A stretch of DNA of 64,000 nucleotides from an uncultured Flavonifractor sp. (GCF_944385615.1 NZ_CALWXV010000001.1:1-64000); one strand, 5' to 3'; numbered from the stretch's first letter, positions 51,733 to 61,313 are shown. Notes: a model not told the origin generated them from the letters alone. Numbers and translations are program-made.

Positions 51733-52691
51733 GTGGTCTTGATCTGATTATCTTCCTGGTCCAGCAGACCATGACCTTTGCTATCCCTCTGCTGGTGGTG
51801 GCCCTGGGCGGCCTGTTCGCCGAGCGGTCCGGTATCGTCAACATCGCTCTGGACGGTACCATGATTATCGGTGCCTTTGCTGGTATCCTGTTCATGCACA
51901 TCATCCAGGCCAGCTACACCGGTCAGGGCATCCTGCTGCTCTCCCTGCTGGTGGCCGCCGTTTCCGGTATCGTCATCAGCCTGGTCCACGCCTTTGCCTC
52001 CATCAACATGAAGGCCGACCAGACCATCTCCGGCACCGCCATCAACACCTTTGCACCCGCCTTTGCCATCTATGTGGCCCGTATGGTGGTGGGCGTGCAG
52101 CAGGTCCCCTTCCAGAATGACTTTCTCATTCAGAAGGTGCCGGTCCTGGGGGATATCCCCCTGATCGGGCCCATGTTCTTCCAGAAGGCCTATATCACCA
52201 CCTATCTGGGCATCGTCATCCTGGTATTGTCCGCTGTGGTGCTGTACAAGACCCGCTTCGGCCTGCGGCTGCGGGCCTGCGGCGAGCACCCCCAGGCCGC
52301 CGACTCGGTGGGTATCAACGTTTACAAGATGCGCTATGCCGGTACCCTGATTTCCGGGGCTCTGGCCGGTATGGGCGGCGTGATCTTCGTGGTGCCCACC
52401 TCGGTGAACTTCAATGCTACCGTGTCCGGCTACGGCTTCCTGGCTCTGGCGGTGCTCATCTTTGGACAGTGGAAGCCTGGTCGTATCCTGTTCGCCGCCA
52501 TCTTCTTCGGCTTTATGAAGACTCTGTCGGTGACCTACGCCAACATTCCGGTGCTGTCCGATATGGGCTGGTCCAGCGATATCTACAAGATGATCCCCTA
52601 TGTGGCCACCCTGATCGTGCTGGCCTTTACTTCCAAGAAATCTGCCGCCCCCAGAGCGGAGGGCATCCCCTACGACAAGGGCGAGCGCTAA
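51729..52691 (+). CDS. Nucleoside ABC transporter permease 2
   Basis: A 320-residue BPD_transp_2 permease with about nine membrane segments, including ALGGLFAERSGIVNIALDGTMIIGAFAGILF, ADQTISGTAINTFAPAFAIYVAR and GISGALAGMGGVIFVVPTSVNFNATVSGYGFLALAV-like motifs. AGGAGGTG lies at the end of the upstream gene, 8 nt before this ATG. It completes the transporter with the permease at 50542; the operon ends at the hairpin at 52703. Confidence 0.92.
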   Translation: MSGLDLIIFLVQQTMTFAIPLLVVALGGLFAERSGIVNIALDGTMIIGAFAGILFMHIIQASYTGQGILLLSLLVAAVSGIVISLVHAFASINMKADQTISGTAINTFAPAFAIYVARMVVGVQQVPFQNDFLIQKVPVLGDIPLIGPMFFQKAYITTYLGIVILVLSAVVLYKTRFGLRLRACGEHPQAADSVGINVYKMRYAGTLISGALAGMGGVIFVVPTSVNFNATVSGYGFLALAVLIFGQWKPGRILFAAIFFGFMKTLSVTYANIPVLSDMGWSSDIYKMIPYVATLIVLAFTSKKSAAPRAEGIPYDKGER

Positions 52692-52702
52692 AAAAGCAAA
52701 AT

Positions 52703-52730
52703 GAAAGGGGCCGTCGGCCCCTTTCGTTTT
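52703..52730 (+). terminator. Terminator of the nucleoside transporter operon
   Basis: A perfect 10-bp stem (GAAAGGGGCC and complement, GTC loop) followed by GTTTT. Confidence 0.82.
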
Positions 52731-52755
52731 ATGCAGCAAAAAGGAGAGATGAAAC

Positions 52756-53220
52756 ATGGTAACCATGGCACAGCGGATCGAGGCCCTGCGTAATGAGGCG
52801 GGGCTGTCCCGGCCCGCCCTGGCGGCGGCCCTGGGCTTTCCCAAGAACGCCATTGAAAAGTATGAGACCGGCCGGGCCACCCCAACCAAAGACCAGCAGG
52901 AGAAGATGGCCTCCTATTTTGGGGTGTCCCTTTTGTACCTGCGGGGAGAGAGCGGCGATCGGACCCGGCAGGAGGACTGGATGAGCGGCGGACTGTCCGC
53001 CAGCGAGGAGGAGCCGGTGTACCGGCCCGTCCCTCCTGTCAAGCGGTCCAAGCCGGAGCCTGCCTCCAGTGGCGGCGGCGCCACCATGCTGGACGCCCTC
53101 TTTTCCAGCAAGCAGGCCAAGGACCAGTTCAAGGCCATGGTGCTGGAGGCCCTTCGCTCCCCAGAAGGTCAGGAGCTGATCGCCCAGGCGGTGTGGAAAG
53201 AGCTGGCCAAACGGCGCTGA
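52756..53220 (+). CDS. XRE-family transcriptional regulator
   Basis: A 154-residue protein. The Cro/C1 helix-turn-helix occupies residues 5-60 (RIEALRNEAGLSRPALAAALGFPKNAIEKYETGRATPTKDQQEKMASYFGVSLLYLRGE). The remainder is a polar linker and a short helical tail (QFKAMVLEALRSPEGQELIAQAVWKEL) with no recognised domain. GGAGAG precedes the ATG. It has its own terminator and lies between the nucleoside transporter and the convergent riboflavin operon; its targets are unknown. Confidence 0.88.
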   Translation: MVTMAQRIEALRNEAGLSRPALAAALGFPKNAIEKYETGRATPTKDQQEKMASYFGVSLLYLRGESGDRTRQEDWMSGGLSASEEEPVYRPVPPVKRSKPEPASSGGGATMLDALFSSKQAKDQFKAMVLEALRSPEGQELIAQAVWKELAKRR

Positions 53221-53231
53221 GGGAAAAACAG

Positions 53232-53287
53232 AAAACCGCCCCCGCCTCAGGACCAAAGTAACGGTCCCGAGGCGGGGGCAGTTTTTT
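53232..53287. terminator. Bidirectional terminator
   Basis: A long GC-rich stem (AAAACCGCCCCCGCCTC with a closely matching complement) between the convergent XRE and ribH genes. TTTTTT follows on the plus strand. Confidence 0.85.
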
Positions 53288-53303
53288 GTAAAAAGGATGC
53301 TGC

Positions 53304-53771
53304 TCAGCCCAGCTGGCCCAGCAGATTGACCATCTCAATGGCGGACAGGGCGCAGTCGTATCCCTTGTTGCCCGCCTTGGTGCCGGCCCGCTCAATGGCC
53401 TGCTCAATGGTGTCGGTGGTGAGCACGCCAAAAAGCACCGGCTTGCCGGTCTGGAGGGAGGCTTGGGCCACGCCCTTGGACACCTCGGCGCATACATAGT
53501 CGTAATGAGAAGTGGAGCCCCGGATCACCGCGCCCAGGCAGATGACGGCGTCATACTTACCGCTTTGGGCCAGCCGCAGGGCCACCACCGGGATTTCAAA
53601 AGCGCCGGGCACCCAGGCCACGTCGATATTCTCTCCGGGAACGCCGTGGCGCACCAGGCCGTCCTCCGCGCCGGAGAGCAGCTTGCTGGTGATAAACTCG
53701 TTGAACCGGGACGCCACAATGGCGATGTGTACTTGTTCGCTGCCGACCAGCTTGCCTTCCAGAATGTTCAT
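53304..53771 (-). CDS. ribH: 6,7-dimethyl-8-ribityllumazine synthase
   Basis: A 155-residue enzyme that condenses the ribityl-uracil with dihydroxybutanone phosphate. Seen are [47 protein letters not shown] with the catalytic His, and [14 protein letters not shown]. Usual family length; it forms a pentameric or capsid-like assembly. GGGAGG precedes the ATG, one base after the ribBA stop. Last gene of the riboflavin operon. Confidence 0.96.
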   Translation of the reverse strand: MNILEGKLVGSEQVHIAIVASRFNEFITSKLLSGAEDGLVRHGVPGENIDVAWVPGAFEIPVVALRLAQSGKYDAVICLGAVIRGSTSHYDYVCAEVSKGVAQASLQTGKPVLFGVLTTDTIEQAIERAGTKAGNKGYDCALSAIEMVNLLGQLG

Positions 53772-53772
53772 G

Positions 53773-55002
53773 TCAATTACCTCCCTGAATGTTGTCTTCC
53801 TCGGTCACCTGCTCCAGCAGGTGGCCCATTTTTTCCCGCTTGGTCCACAGATAGAAGTGGTCGTGCTCCTGAGGAGCGATCTCGATGGGTACCCGCTCGG
53901 TGATCTCCAGGCCAAAACCGGACAGGCCGTAGATCTTGTCCGGGTTGTTGGTGAGCAACCGCAGCTGGCGTACCCCCAGGTCTCGCAAAATCTGAGCGCC
54001 GATCCAGTACTCCCGCAGGTCGGGGGCGAAGCCCAGCTTGATGTTGGCCTCCACCGTATCATAGCCCTGCTCCTGGAGGGTGTAGGTTTTGAGCTTGTTG
54101 ATAAGGCCGATTCCCCGGCCCTCCTGCCGCATGTAGAGCACCACCCCCCGGCCCTCCTGCTCGATGCGCTCCATGGCGGCGGCCAGCTGCTGGCCGCAGT
54201 CACACCGCTGGGAGCCGAACACATCGCCGGTGAGGCACTCAGAGTGGACCCGGCACAGTACCCCCATGCCGTCCCCAATGTCCCCCTTCACCAGGGCCAC
54301 ATGGCTCTCCCCGGTCAGGTCGTTGGTGTAGCCGTAGATGGTGAAGTCGCCATACTTGGTGGGCATCTGAGCCACCGCCTCCCGTACCACGTGCTTGTCG
54401 TGGAGGCGGCAGTAGTCCTGTAGATCGTGGATGGTGATGACCTTGATGCCCCACTGCTGGGCGTGCTGCAACAGCTCGGTGGTGCGCATCATGGTGCCGT
54501 CGTCCCGCATGATCTCACAGCACAGACCGCACTCGGCCAGCCCCGCGTGGCGGCACAGATCCACCGTGGCCTCGGTGTGGCCGTTGCGGGCCAGCACCCC
54601 GCCCCGCCGGGCCACCAGGGGAAACACATGGCCGGGCCGGCGGAACTCCTCCGGCTTGGCATCAGGGGCGGCGCACCGGCGGCAGGTGAGGCCCCGCTCC
54701 TCAGCGGAGATGCCGGTGGTGGTGTCCACATGGTCGATGGACACGGTAAAGGCGGTCTGGTGGTTGTCGGTGTTCACCTTCACCATCTGCTCCAGCCCCA
54801 GCCGGGTGGCTACCGCCGTCGACATGGGGGTGCAGATCAGGCCCTTGGCGTGGACCGCCATAAAGTTGACATTTTCCGTGGTGGCGAACTGGGCGGCACA
54901 GATCAGGTCCCCCTCGTTCTCCCGGTCGGGGTCGTCGATACACATAATGAGGTGTCCGGCCCGCAGCTCCTCCAGGGCCTCCTCAATGGTGGCAAATCCC
55001 AT
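53773..55002 (-). CDS. ribBA: Bifunctional DHBP synthase / GTP cyclohydrolase II
   Basis: A 409-residue fusion that makes both precursors of the riboflavin pathway. The N-terminal RibB half has [17 protein letters not shown] and [15 protein letters not shown], taking ribulose 5-phosphate to dihydroxybutanone phosphate. The RibA half has the zinc ligands in [18 protein letters not shown] and the motif [39 protein letters not shown] lies before the ATG at 55002; a longer in-frame extension overlaps ribE and is rejected. Third gene of the operon. Confidence 0.97.
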   Translation of the reverse strand: MGFATIEEALEELRAGHLIMCIDDPDRENEGDLICAAQFATTENVNFMAVHAKGLICTPMSTAVATRLGLEQMVKVNTDNHQTAFTVSIDHVDTTTGISAEERGLTCRRCAAPDAKPEEFRRPGHVFPLVARRGGVLARNGHTEATVDLCRHAGLAECGLCCEIMRDDGTMMRTTELLQHAQQWGIKVITIHDLQDYCRLHDKHVVREAVAQMPTKYGDFTIYGYTNDLTGESHVALVKGDIGDGMGVLCRVHSECLTGDVFGSQRCDCGQQLAAAMERIEQEGRGVVLYMRQEGRGIGLINKLKTYTLQEQGYDTVEANIKLGFAPDLREYWIGAQILRDLGVRQLRLLTNNPDKIYGLSGFGLEITERVPIEIAPQEHDHFYLWTKREKMGHLLEQVTEEDNIQGGN

Positions 55003-55019
55003 GGTTACTTCCTCCTTCT

Positions 55020-55649
55020 TTAAAATCCATGCTGGGCCAAAAACTCCATGGTGATGCCGGAAGACTTGGGTGCCTCCCGACCCAGAAGCTTGGCCACGTA
55101 TTTTCCTAAAATATCGGTCTCCAGATTGACGGTGTCCCCTGCCTTCCGGTCCAGCAGGGTGGTCTGGGCTCCGGTGTGGGGGATGATGGATACCGCGAAA
55201 TCCCGGTCGGTGACGTCGGCTACCGTCAGGCTGATGCCGTCGATGGCGATGGAGCCCTTTTCCACAATGCCTGCCAGCAGCTCGGGGGGAGCAGCGATGG
55301 TCACCCAAACCGCGTTGCCCTCCCGGCGGAGGGAGGACACCGTACCGGCGCCGTCAATATGGCCGGTGACGATGTGGCCGCCGAACCGGCCGTCGGCTGC
55401 CATGGCCCGCTCCAAATTGACCTTGGAGCCCGGCCGCAGCTGGCCCAGGCCGGAGCGGCGTAGGGTCTCCGGCATTACGTCAGCGGTAAAGCCGCCGGGG
55501 GAGAGGGCGGTCACCGTGAGACACACCCCATTTACTGCAATGGAGTCCCCAAGGCGGGTGCCCTCCAGCACCATTCGGGCAGCCAGCTCCAGATTGCCTG
55601 GTGCCACATGGCGGACGGTGCCCAGTTCCTCAATGATCCCCGTGAACAT
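55020..55649 (-). CDS. ribE: Riboflavin synthase alpha subunit
   Basis: A 209-residue enzyme that dismutates two lumazines into riboflavin. It has the two expected lumazine-binding barrels, each starting with a similar motif: [12 protein letters not shown] and, in the second, [27 protein letters not shown] and [11 protein letters not shown] are the paired ligand loops. It overlaps the 3' end of ribD by 20 nt, indicating translational coupling. The symbol ribE follows E. coli-type naming; Bacillus calls it ribE or ribB in older work. Confidence 0.96.
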   Translation of the reverse strand: MFTGIIEELGTVRHVAPGNLELAARMVLEGTRLGDSIAVNGVCLTVTALSPGGFTADVMPETLRRSGLGQLRPGSKVNLERAMAADGRFGGHIVTGHIDGAGTVSSLRREGNAVWVTIAAPPELLAGIVEKGSIAIDGISLTVADVTDRDFAVSIIPHTGAQTTLLDRKAGDTVNLETDILGKYVAKLLGREAPKSSGITMEFLAQHGF

Positions 55650-56736
55650 CCTGTATCACCTCGTATTCCAACAGCAAATCCTCTCCCAGGGGGGTACATG
55701 TCGGCGGGGATAGCCGCCAGCACTGGTCGGGGGAGTCCACCCCACGGCCCTCCACCGGGCTTTTGGCCTCCGCTCCGCCGAAGAGCTTGGGGGCCAGATA
55801 GCAGTACACCTTGTGGACCAGGTGCTGACGCAGCATGGACTCGTTGAGTCCGCCGCCCCCCTCCAGCAGCAGACCGTCGATCTCCCGTTTTCCCAGCTCT
55901 TTCATCAGAGCGGGCAGATCCACCTTCCCATCCGGGCCGGGCAGCTCCAGCACCGTGACCCCCAGCTCGGTGAGCTGCCGCCGCTTGTCTGCCGGGGGCG
56001 CGGCACAGGCCACGATGGTGGGTATCTCTTTGGCGGTGCGGCACAGGTTGGAGTCCAGGGGGATGCGCAGGCGGGAGTCGCAGATCACCCGCACCGGGTC
56101 GCGGCCCCCCTCCATCCGGCAGGTGAGCATGGGGTCGTCCTGGAGCACCGTACCGATGCCCGCCAGGATGCCCCGGTACTGGTGGCGCAGGGTGTGGACG
56201 TGGGCCCGGGCGGTCTCGCCGGTGACCCACTGGGACAGGCCGGTGCGGCAGGCGATCTTGCCGTCGGCGGTCATGGCGTACTTCATGGCGATATAGGGCG
56301 TTTTGTGGGTGATGTAGTGGAAAAATACCGGATTGAGGGCGTCACATTCTGCCCGCATGAAGTCCTCCTCCACAGCGACCCCTGCCTGCCGCAGCAGGGC
56401 GGCCCCTTTGCCGTGGACCAGGGGATTGGGGTCCCGGGAGCCGATTACTACCCGGGAAATACCGGCTTCCAGAATGGCCTGGGTGCAGGGGGGCTGGCGG
56501 CCCTGATGACAGCAGGGCTCTAAGGTGACATACAGGGTGGCTCCCGCTGTGGGTGCGGTGCAGGCGGCCAGGGCTTCCCGCTCGGCGTGGAGGCCGCCGC
56601 ATTTGCGGTGCCAGCCCTGGCCGATGATTTGCCCTTCCTTCACCAGCACCGCCCCCACCAGGGGATTGGGGCTGGTCCAGCCGGCGCCCCGTTTGGCCAG
56701 CTCAATGGCTAACGTCATACATTGTTGGTCGGTCAT
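55630..56736 (-). CDS. ribD: Riboflavin biosynthesis deaminase/reductase RibD
   Basis: A 368-residue bifunctional enzyme. The N-terminal deaminase has the zinc site HAEREAL (His and Glu) and EPCCHQGRQPPC. The C-terminal NADPH-dependent reductase begins near residue 145 (PYIAMKYAMTADGKIACRTG) and contains LLEGGGGLNESMLRQHLV. It performs the second and third steps of the pathway. The ATG has GGAGGGACC nearby. First gene of the operon, directly after the FMN riboswitch and its terminator. Confidence 0.96.
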   Translation of the reverse strand: MTDQQCMTLAIELAKRGAGWTSPNPLVGAVLVKEGQIIGQGWHRKCGGLHAEREALAACTAPTAGATLYVTLEPCCHQGRQPPCTQAILEAGISRVVIGSRDPNPLVHGKGAALLRQAGVAVEEDFMRAECDALNPVFFHYITHKTPYIAMKYAMTADGKIACRTGLSQWVTGETARAHVHTLRHQYRGILAGIGTVLQDDPMLTCRMEGGRDPVRVICDSRLRIPLDSNLCRTAKEIPTIVACAAPPADKRRQLTELGVTVLELPGPDGKVDLPALMKELGKREIDGLLLEGGGGLNESMLRQHLVHKVYCYLAPKLFGGAEAKSPVEGRGVDSPDQCWRLSPPTCTPLGEDLLLEYEVIQDVHGDH

Positions 56737-56759
56737 GGTGGTCCCTCCCGTTTGGGCGC

Positions 56760-56791
56760 AAAAAAGCGCCCCGAACTAGCTTCGGGGCGCT
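56760..56791 (-). terminator. Riboswitch-controlled terminator
   Basis: On the minus strand an 11-bp stem (AGCGCCCCGAA and complement, 5-nt loop) is followed by TTTTT, 24 nt before ribD. Upstream, GGCGGGTA and TACCCGCC flank a spacer and could form the alternative fold. Confidence 0.88.
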
Positions 56792-56857
56792 GAGAAAGCA
56801 TCTGCGGGGCGGGTAAAACAGTGACGAAAAAAGGGGAAACTTCGTACCCGCCGGCGT

Positions 56858-56966
56858 CTTCTTCCATCCAGACTATACTGTCGGTTTTGGAATTGCACCA
56901 AATCCTGCGCTTGCGCGCTCGCGGACTTTACCGCCGATCGGGAATTTCACCCTGCCCTGAAGACTG
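56858..56966 (-). ncRNA. FMN riboswitch (RFN element)
   Basis: Read on the minus strand, the aptamer has all the hallmark pieces in order: TCTTCAGGGCAGGGTGAAAT, TCCCGATCGGCGGTAAAG, CCGCGAGC, GGTGCAATTCC, AAACCGACAGT and AGTCTGGATGGAAGAAG. FMN binding should favour the downstream terminator and reduce ribDEBAH transcription. Confidence 0.96.
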
Positions 56967-56986
56967 TGTATGAACTTGTTGGCCTT

Positions 56987-57015
56987 ATCATAGCACTGTG
57001 GAAAAGAGATGTCAA
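56987..57015 (-). promoter_or_regulatory. rib operon promoter
   Basis: On the minus strand TTGACA (57015-57010) and TATGAT (56992-56987) are 17 bp apart. The transcript would start about 15 nt before the aptamer. Confidence 0.8.
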
Positions 57016-57016
57016 C

Positions 57017-58402
57017 TTATTTATCTACACTGGGGATCTCGGTGGTGTCCACCTCGTCCAGGTGGTTCAGGTAGTGCTTGGTCTCCTTGGCGATGACGCC
57101 GGAGAGCAGCAGCACCGCGATCAGGTTGGGGATGGCCATGAAGGCGTTGAGAATGTCGGCAATGGTCCACACCAGATCCAGGGCCAGCACCGGACCCACC
57201 ACCACCACGGCTACAAAGAGGATCTTATAGGGCAGAATGGCCTTTTTGCCCCATAAATACTGGGCGCACCGCTCGCCATAGTAGGACCAGCCCAAAATGG
57301 TGGACCAGGCGAAGGTGATGATGCCGATGACCAGGATGGCAGGTCCCAGTACAGGGATCTGGGCAAAGGCCAAGGTGGTGAGCTTTCCACCGTCGGTGAC
57401 GTCGGCCATATTGATGGCGGGATTTTTCATGATGGTGGACACCAGTACCAGGCCGGTCATGAGGCACACCACCACCGTATCCCAGAAGGTGCCGGTGGCG
57501 GACACCAGGGCCTGCCGCACCGGGTTGCGGGTCTGGGCGGCGGAGGCTACCAGGGGAGCCGAGCCCATGCCCGACTCGTTGGAGAAGAGGCCCCGGGCCA
57601 CGCCGAAGCGCATGGCGATCATCAGGCCCTGGCCCACCAGACCGCCGGCCACCGCGCCGGGGGTAAAGGCCAGGCGGACAATGGCCCCGATGGCGGGGAG
57701 GATGAAGTCATAGTTGAAGCCCAGAATGATGATGCAGCCCAGCACATAGAAGGCGGCCATGAAGGGCACCAGCTTTTCACACACGCTGGCGATGGAGTTG
57801 ATGCCGCCGATGATGACTATAGCGGTGAAGATGCCTCCCACAATGCCAACAGCGATGGGCGGGATGGAGAGGGGCACATTGTTTTCAATGACCTCGGCGA
57901 TGGCGTTGATCTGGGTGCCGCAGCCGATGCCGAAGGAGGCCAGAGCGGCCAGAGCCGCAAAGAGAATCCCCAGCCACTTCAGGCCCAGCCCCCGCTCCAG
58001 GGCGTACATGGCGCCCCCCTGCATTTTACCGTCCGGGGTACGCACCCGGTATTTAACGGCGATGAGGGATTCGGCGTACTTGGTGGCGATGCCGAAGATC
58101 CCGGCCACCCAGCACCAGAACACCGCGCCGGGGCCGCCCAAAAAGATGGCGGTGCCCACGCCAATGATGTTGCCGGTGCCGATGGTGGAGGCCAGGGCGG
58201 TGGTGAGGGCCTGGAACTGGCTTACATCGCCGGGGGAGTCCGGGTCCCGGGTCACCGACAGGCGGATACCAGTGAAGGTCTTGCGCTGGATAAAGCCGGT
58301 GCGTACCGTCATAAAGACATGGGTGCCAAAGAGCAGGACGATCATGGGGATACCCCAGATAAAGTCGTCCAGCCAGTTGATGAAGGTGACGATCCCGTCC
58401 AT
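57017..58402 (-). CDS. Alanine/glycine:cation symporter AgcS family
   Basis: A 461-residue transporter with about 11 membrane segments. Motifs: IVLLFGTHVFMTVRTGFIQRKTF, TTALASTIGTGNIIGVGTAIFLGGPGAVFWCW, GKMQGGAMYALERGLGLKWLG, and FSNESGMGSAPLVASAAQTRNPVRQAL. It should import alanine, glycine or related amino acids with Na+ or H+. It is a more standard member than the paralogue at 14362. It lies upstream of the riboflavin operon in the same direction but has no link to it beyond position. Confidence 0.93.
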   Translation of the reverse strand: MDGIVTFINWLDDFIWGIPMIVLLFGTHVFMTVRTGFIQRKTFTGIRLSVTRDPDSPGDVSQFQALTTALASTIGTGNIIGVGTAIFLGGPGAVFWCWVAGIFGIATKYAESLIAVKYRVRTPDGKMQGGAMYALERGLGLKWLGILFAALAALASFGIGCGTQINAIAEVIENNVPLSIPPIAVGIVGGIFTAIVIIGGINSIASVCEKLVPFMAAFYVLGCIIILGFNYDFILPAIGAIVRLAFTPGAVAGGLVGQGLMIAMRFGVARGLFSNESGMGSAPLVASAAQTRNPVRQALVSATGTFWDTVVVCLMTGLVLVSTIMKNPAINMADVTDGGKLTTLAFAQIPVLGPAILVIGIITFAWSTILGWSYYGERCAQYLWGKKAILPYKILFVAVVVVGPVLALDLVWTIADILNAFMAIPNLIAVLLLSGVIAKETKHYLNHLDEVDTTEIPSVDK

Positions 58403-58442
58403 AAAAACGCCTCTTTTCTCTCTGATTCTCCTTACTGTTTGC

Positions 58443-60623
58443 TTATTTGTTTTGCTCCAGCCACTTTTTCAGCTGCTCGGCCATGGCGGAGCTGCCGGAC
58501 TCCTGCTGCTGCTCCTGCTTTTGGAGGTAGCGGCGCACGTCGCCCTTACCGGCGGACTTGCTCTCCCGCCGCTTTTTAAAGTCGCTGAGCCGTTCCCGGT
58601 AGCCGCACACACAGGCAAAGAGCTGCTTGTCTCCCTCGCCCCGCAGCTCCATCTTCTTGTGGCAGTTGGGACAGCGGGCGTTGGTGGTCTGGGTCACCGA
58701 CCGGCGGTAGCCGCATTCCCGGTCGGGACACACCAGCAGTTTGCCCCGCTTGCCCTTGACGCTGAGCAAAAACTTGCCGCAGTCGGGGCATTTCTCACGT
58801 GTCACATTGTCGTGGGTATAGGTGGCGTCGCTGGCCTTCACCTCCGCCACTAGGTGGGCGGCGTAGTTCCGCATTTCCCCCACGAAAGCGTCCTCTTTCT
58901 CCTTGCCCTGGGCGATGTCCCCCAATCGCTTCTCCCACTGGGCGGTGAGGGAGGCCGAGCGCAGGTCGGCGGGGGCCAAACCAACCACCTGTACTCCCTT
59001 GGAGGTGGGCACCAGCTCCTTGCCCCGCCGCTCGATGTAAAAGGCGGAGAACAGCTTTTCAATGATGTCCGCCCGAGTGGCGGGGGTGCCCAGGCCGCCG
59101 GTCTCCTCCAGGATCTTGCTCTGGGTCTTGTCGTTGACCTGGGCGGCGGGGTGCTCCATGGCGGTGAGCAAAGTGGCCTCGGTGTACCGCTTAGGGGGTG
59201 CCGTCTTGCCGGCAGAGGTCTTTACCCCCTGTACCGGCAGCTTGTCTCCCTGCCGCAGGTCGGGGAGGGACTGCTCCCGGTCGGTCTCGTCCTCCTCGTC
59301 CTCCAGTTCGAAGGAGCGGTTGTAGGCCGCCTTCCAGCCCTGCTCCTTGACAATCTTACCCCGGGCGTGGAAGGTCTCGCCGTCAATGGTGAGCTTGAGA
59401 GATACCTCCTCATACTCGAAGGGGGGCAGCAGCACCGCCAAAAACCGGCGGGCCACCAGATCGAAGATGTTGCGCTCCGGGCCGGACAGCCGCCACAGCT
59501 CTACCTGTTCCTCGGTGGGGATGATGGCGTGGTGGTCGCTTACCTTGGCGTTATTCACCAGATAGCGGGTCTGAAGGGGCCGGTGGCTCATGACCTGCCG
59601 GGCCAGGGGGGCATACTCGTCAATCATCACGCTGCGCAGCCGCTCCGGCAGGGTGGGCACCACGTCGTCGGAAATATAGCGGGAGTCGGTGCGGGGGTAG
59701 GTGAGGATCTTGTGGACCTCGTACAGGTTCTGCATCACCGACAGGGTCTCCTTGGCGGAGTATGCGTACTTCTTGTTGGCGTCCCGCTGGAGCTCGGTCA
59801 GGTCGTAGGCCGCCGGGGGCGGGGTCTGCTTCCAGGTCCGCTTGACCTCGGTGAGGGTGGCGGTTTTTCCCGCCAGCCGGGCGGCCAGGGCCTCGGCCTG
59901 GTCCTTGTCAAAGATGCGGGCCTGCCCGTTTTTGTCCCGCCAGGTGGCGGTGAAGCCGTTGAGTTTCACCGAGACAGTGTAAAATTCCCTGGGCTGGAAG
60001 TGCCGGATCTCCTCCTCCCGGTCCACGATAAGGGCCAGGGTGGGGGTCTGTACCCGCCCGGCGGAGAGCTGGGCGTTGTACTTGCAGGTGAGGGCCCGGG
60101 TGACATTGAGGCCCACCACCCAGTCGGCCACGCTGCGGGCCCGGGCGGAGTGGTACAGGTTGTCATAGTCGGCAGCAGGTTTTAAGTGAGCAAAGCCCTC
60201 CTGAATGGCTTTGTCGGTCTGGGAGGAGATCCACAGCCGCTTAGCCGGCTTTTTCCACCCGGCCTTCTCCATAATCCAACGGGCCACCAGCTCTCCCTCC
60301 CGTCCGGCGTCGGTGGCGATGACCAGATCGGACACGTCCCCCCGGCGCATGAGGGCCTGCACCGCCCGGAACTGCCGCCCGGACTGGGGGATGACCACCG
60401 TTTTCATCTTGTCGGGCAGCATGGGCAGGGTCAAAAGATCCCACTTGGCCCAGGCCTTGTCGTAATCCTCCGGCGGGGCCAGCTCCACCAGATGGCCCAG
60501 GGCCCAGGTGACGAGATAGCGCTCGCCCTCCAGAAAGCCCTCGCCGGACTTTTTGCAGCCCAGCACGCGGGCCAATTCCCGCGCAACCGAGGGCTTTTCC
60601 GCCAATACCAATGTCTTTGCCAT
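58443..60623 (-). CDS. topB: DNA topoisomerase III
   Basis: A 726-residue type IA topoisomerase. The Toprim domain has VLAEKPSVARELARVLG and IATDAGREGELVARW; the catalytic Tyr is in LTYPRTDSRYISDDVV. LSAGRVQTPTLALIVDREEEI and the gate region GLGTPATRADIIEKLF also match. The C-terminus has two Cys4 zinc-ribbon motifs (CPDCGKFLLSV to CGYRR and CPNCHKKMELRG to CGYRE) and a basic Gln-rich tail. It decatenates DNA and resolves recombination intermediates. Monocistronic, divergent from a small orphan gene. Confidence 0.96.
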   Translation of the reverse strand: MAKTLVLAEKPSVARELARVLGCKKSGEGFLEGERYLVTWALGHLVELAPPEDYDKAWAKWDLLTLPMLPDKMKTVVIPQSGRQFRAVQALMRRGDVSDLVIATDAGREGELVARWIMEKAGWKKPAKRLWISSQTDKAIQEGFAHLKPAADYDNLYHSARARSVADWVVGLNVTRALTCKYNAQLSAGRVQTPTLALIVDREEEIRHFQPREFYTVSVKLNGFTATWRDKNGQARIFDKDQAEALAARLAGKTATLTEVKRTWKQTPPPAAYDLTELQRDANKKYAYSAKETLSVMQNLYEVHKILTYPRTDSRYISDDVVPTLPERLRSVMIDEYAPLARQVMSHRPLQTRYLVNNAKVSDHHAIIPTEEQVELWRLSGPERNIFDLVARRFLAVLLPPFEYEEVSLKLTIDGETFHARGKIVKEQGWKAAYNRSFELEDEEDETDREQSLPDLRQGDKLPVQGVKTSAGKTAPPKRYTEATLLTAMEHPAAQVNDKTQSKILEETGGLGTPATRADIIEKLFSAFYIERRGKELVPTSKGVQVVGLAPADLRSASLTAQWEKRLGDIAQGKEKEDAFVGEMRNYAAHLVAEVKASDATYTHDNVTREKCPDCGKFLLSVKGKRGKLLVCPDRECGYRRSVTQTTNARCPNCHKKMELRGEGDKQLFACVCGYRERLSDFKKRRESKSAGKGDVRRYLQKQEQQQESGSSAMAEQLKKWLEQNK

Positions 60624-60673
60624 ATAGCTTCTCCTAACCGCCGGAAACCGGCGTTTTTCAGGGTTTTCTCCTG

Positions 60674-60702
60674 TTGACTTTTTTGCGGCCAGCTGATATT
60701 GT
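60674..60702 (+). promoter_or_regulatory. Promoter of the orphan 62-residue gene
   Basis: TTGACT and TATTGT with a 17-bp spacer, 51 bp before the ATG. Confidence 0.6.
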
Positions 60703-60753
60703 TAGGCCAGAAGGGAACCCAAATCGTTGTGCTGATCGGGAAAGGAGTTCAGT

Positions 60754-60942
60754 ATGTTCGGGTTTGCTGGATTGCAGATCAAGATGAGCCAGAGTCTGAT
60801 CCCCGGAGGCTGGGTAGGCCGCGATGAAAAGGTCTGCCGGAAACAGGCCAGGGATGCCGAGTGGAAGTTCCGGGTCTCCAAGGGCTATGAGAAGGACACC
60901 TTCTGGAACCGGATCAGGTTCCGTATGACCCATAGCGAATAA
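60754..60942 (+). CDS. Orphan small basic protein, unknown
   Basis: A 62-residue protein (MFGFAGLQIKMSQSLIPGGW to RIRFRMTHSE) rich in Arg, Lys and Trp, without membrane segment or Cys pairs. I do not recognise it. The gene has a full set of signals: promoter at 60674, GGGAAAGGAG 6 nt before the ATG, and a strong terminator 16 nt after the stop, so it is very likely expressed. Divergent from topB. Confidence 0.75.
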   Translation: MFGFAGLQIKMSQSLIPGGWVGRDEKVCRKQARDAEWKFRVSKGYEKDTFWNRIRFRMTHSE

Positions 60943-60957
60943 CCAAATCAATCTTCT

Positions 60958-60985
60958 GCCGCGGGCCTTGTGCCCGCGGCTTTTT
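60958..60985. terminator. Bidirectional terminator
   Basis: A perfect 9-bp GC stem (GCCGCGGGC and complement, CTTGT loop) followed by TTTTT, between convergent genes. Confidence 0.88.
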
Positions 60986-60986
60986 G

Positions 60987-61313
60987 TTACAGAGAGATGC
61001 TCCAGCTGCCCAGTTGGTCCAGAATGGGAATAAGCCGCTGGCAGGGCTCGGTGATGTGGTACTCTACCCGCACCGGCACCTCCAGATACTCCTGCCGCTC
61101 CACCAGTCCATCTACCTCCAGCTCCCGCAGGGCGTTGGCCAGCACCGTGTTGGAAACGCCGTCCAAGGTCTTTTTCAGCTGATTATACCGGGTGGGTCCG
61201 TTATTGTACAGGGAGCAGAGGATCTGCATCTTCCATTTCCCGCCGATGAGGGACAAAGCGTGATTCAGGGGGCAGGTCTCCATACAGGGACAATTTTCAT
61301 GGGTGACGGCCAT
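60987..61313 (-). CDS. HxlR/DUF24 family regulator
   Basis: A 108-residue winged-helix regulator. NHALSLIGGKWKMQILCSLYNNGPTRYNQLKKTLDGVSNTVLANALRELEVDGLVERQEY is the canonical HxlR pattern. Four N-terminal Cys (ENCPCMETCPL, and one in ILCSL) could serve thiol-based sensing, as in YodB and HypR relatives. GGAGG lies before the ATG. It is divergent from the LysE exporter, whose promoter carries an imperfect palindrome of the HxlR type. Confidence 0.92.
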   Translation of the reverse strand: MAVTHENCPCMETCPLNHALSLIGGKWKMQILCSLYNNGPTRYNQLKKTLDGVSNTVLANALRELEVDGLVERQEYLEVPVRVEYHITEPCQRLIPILDQLGSWSISL

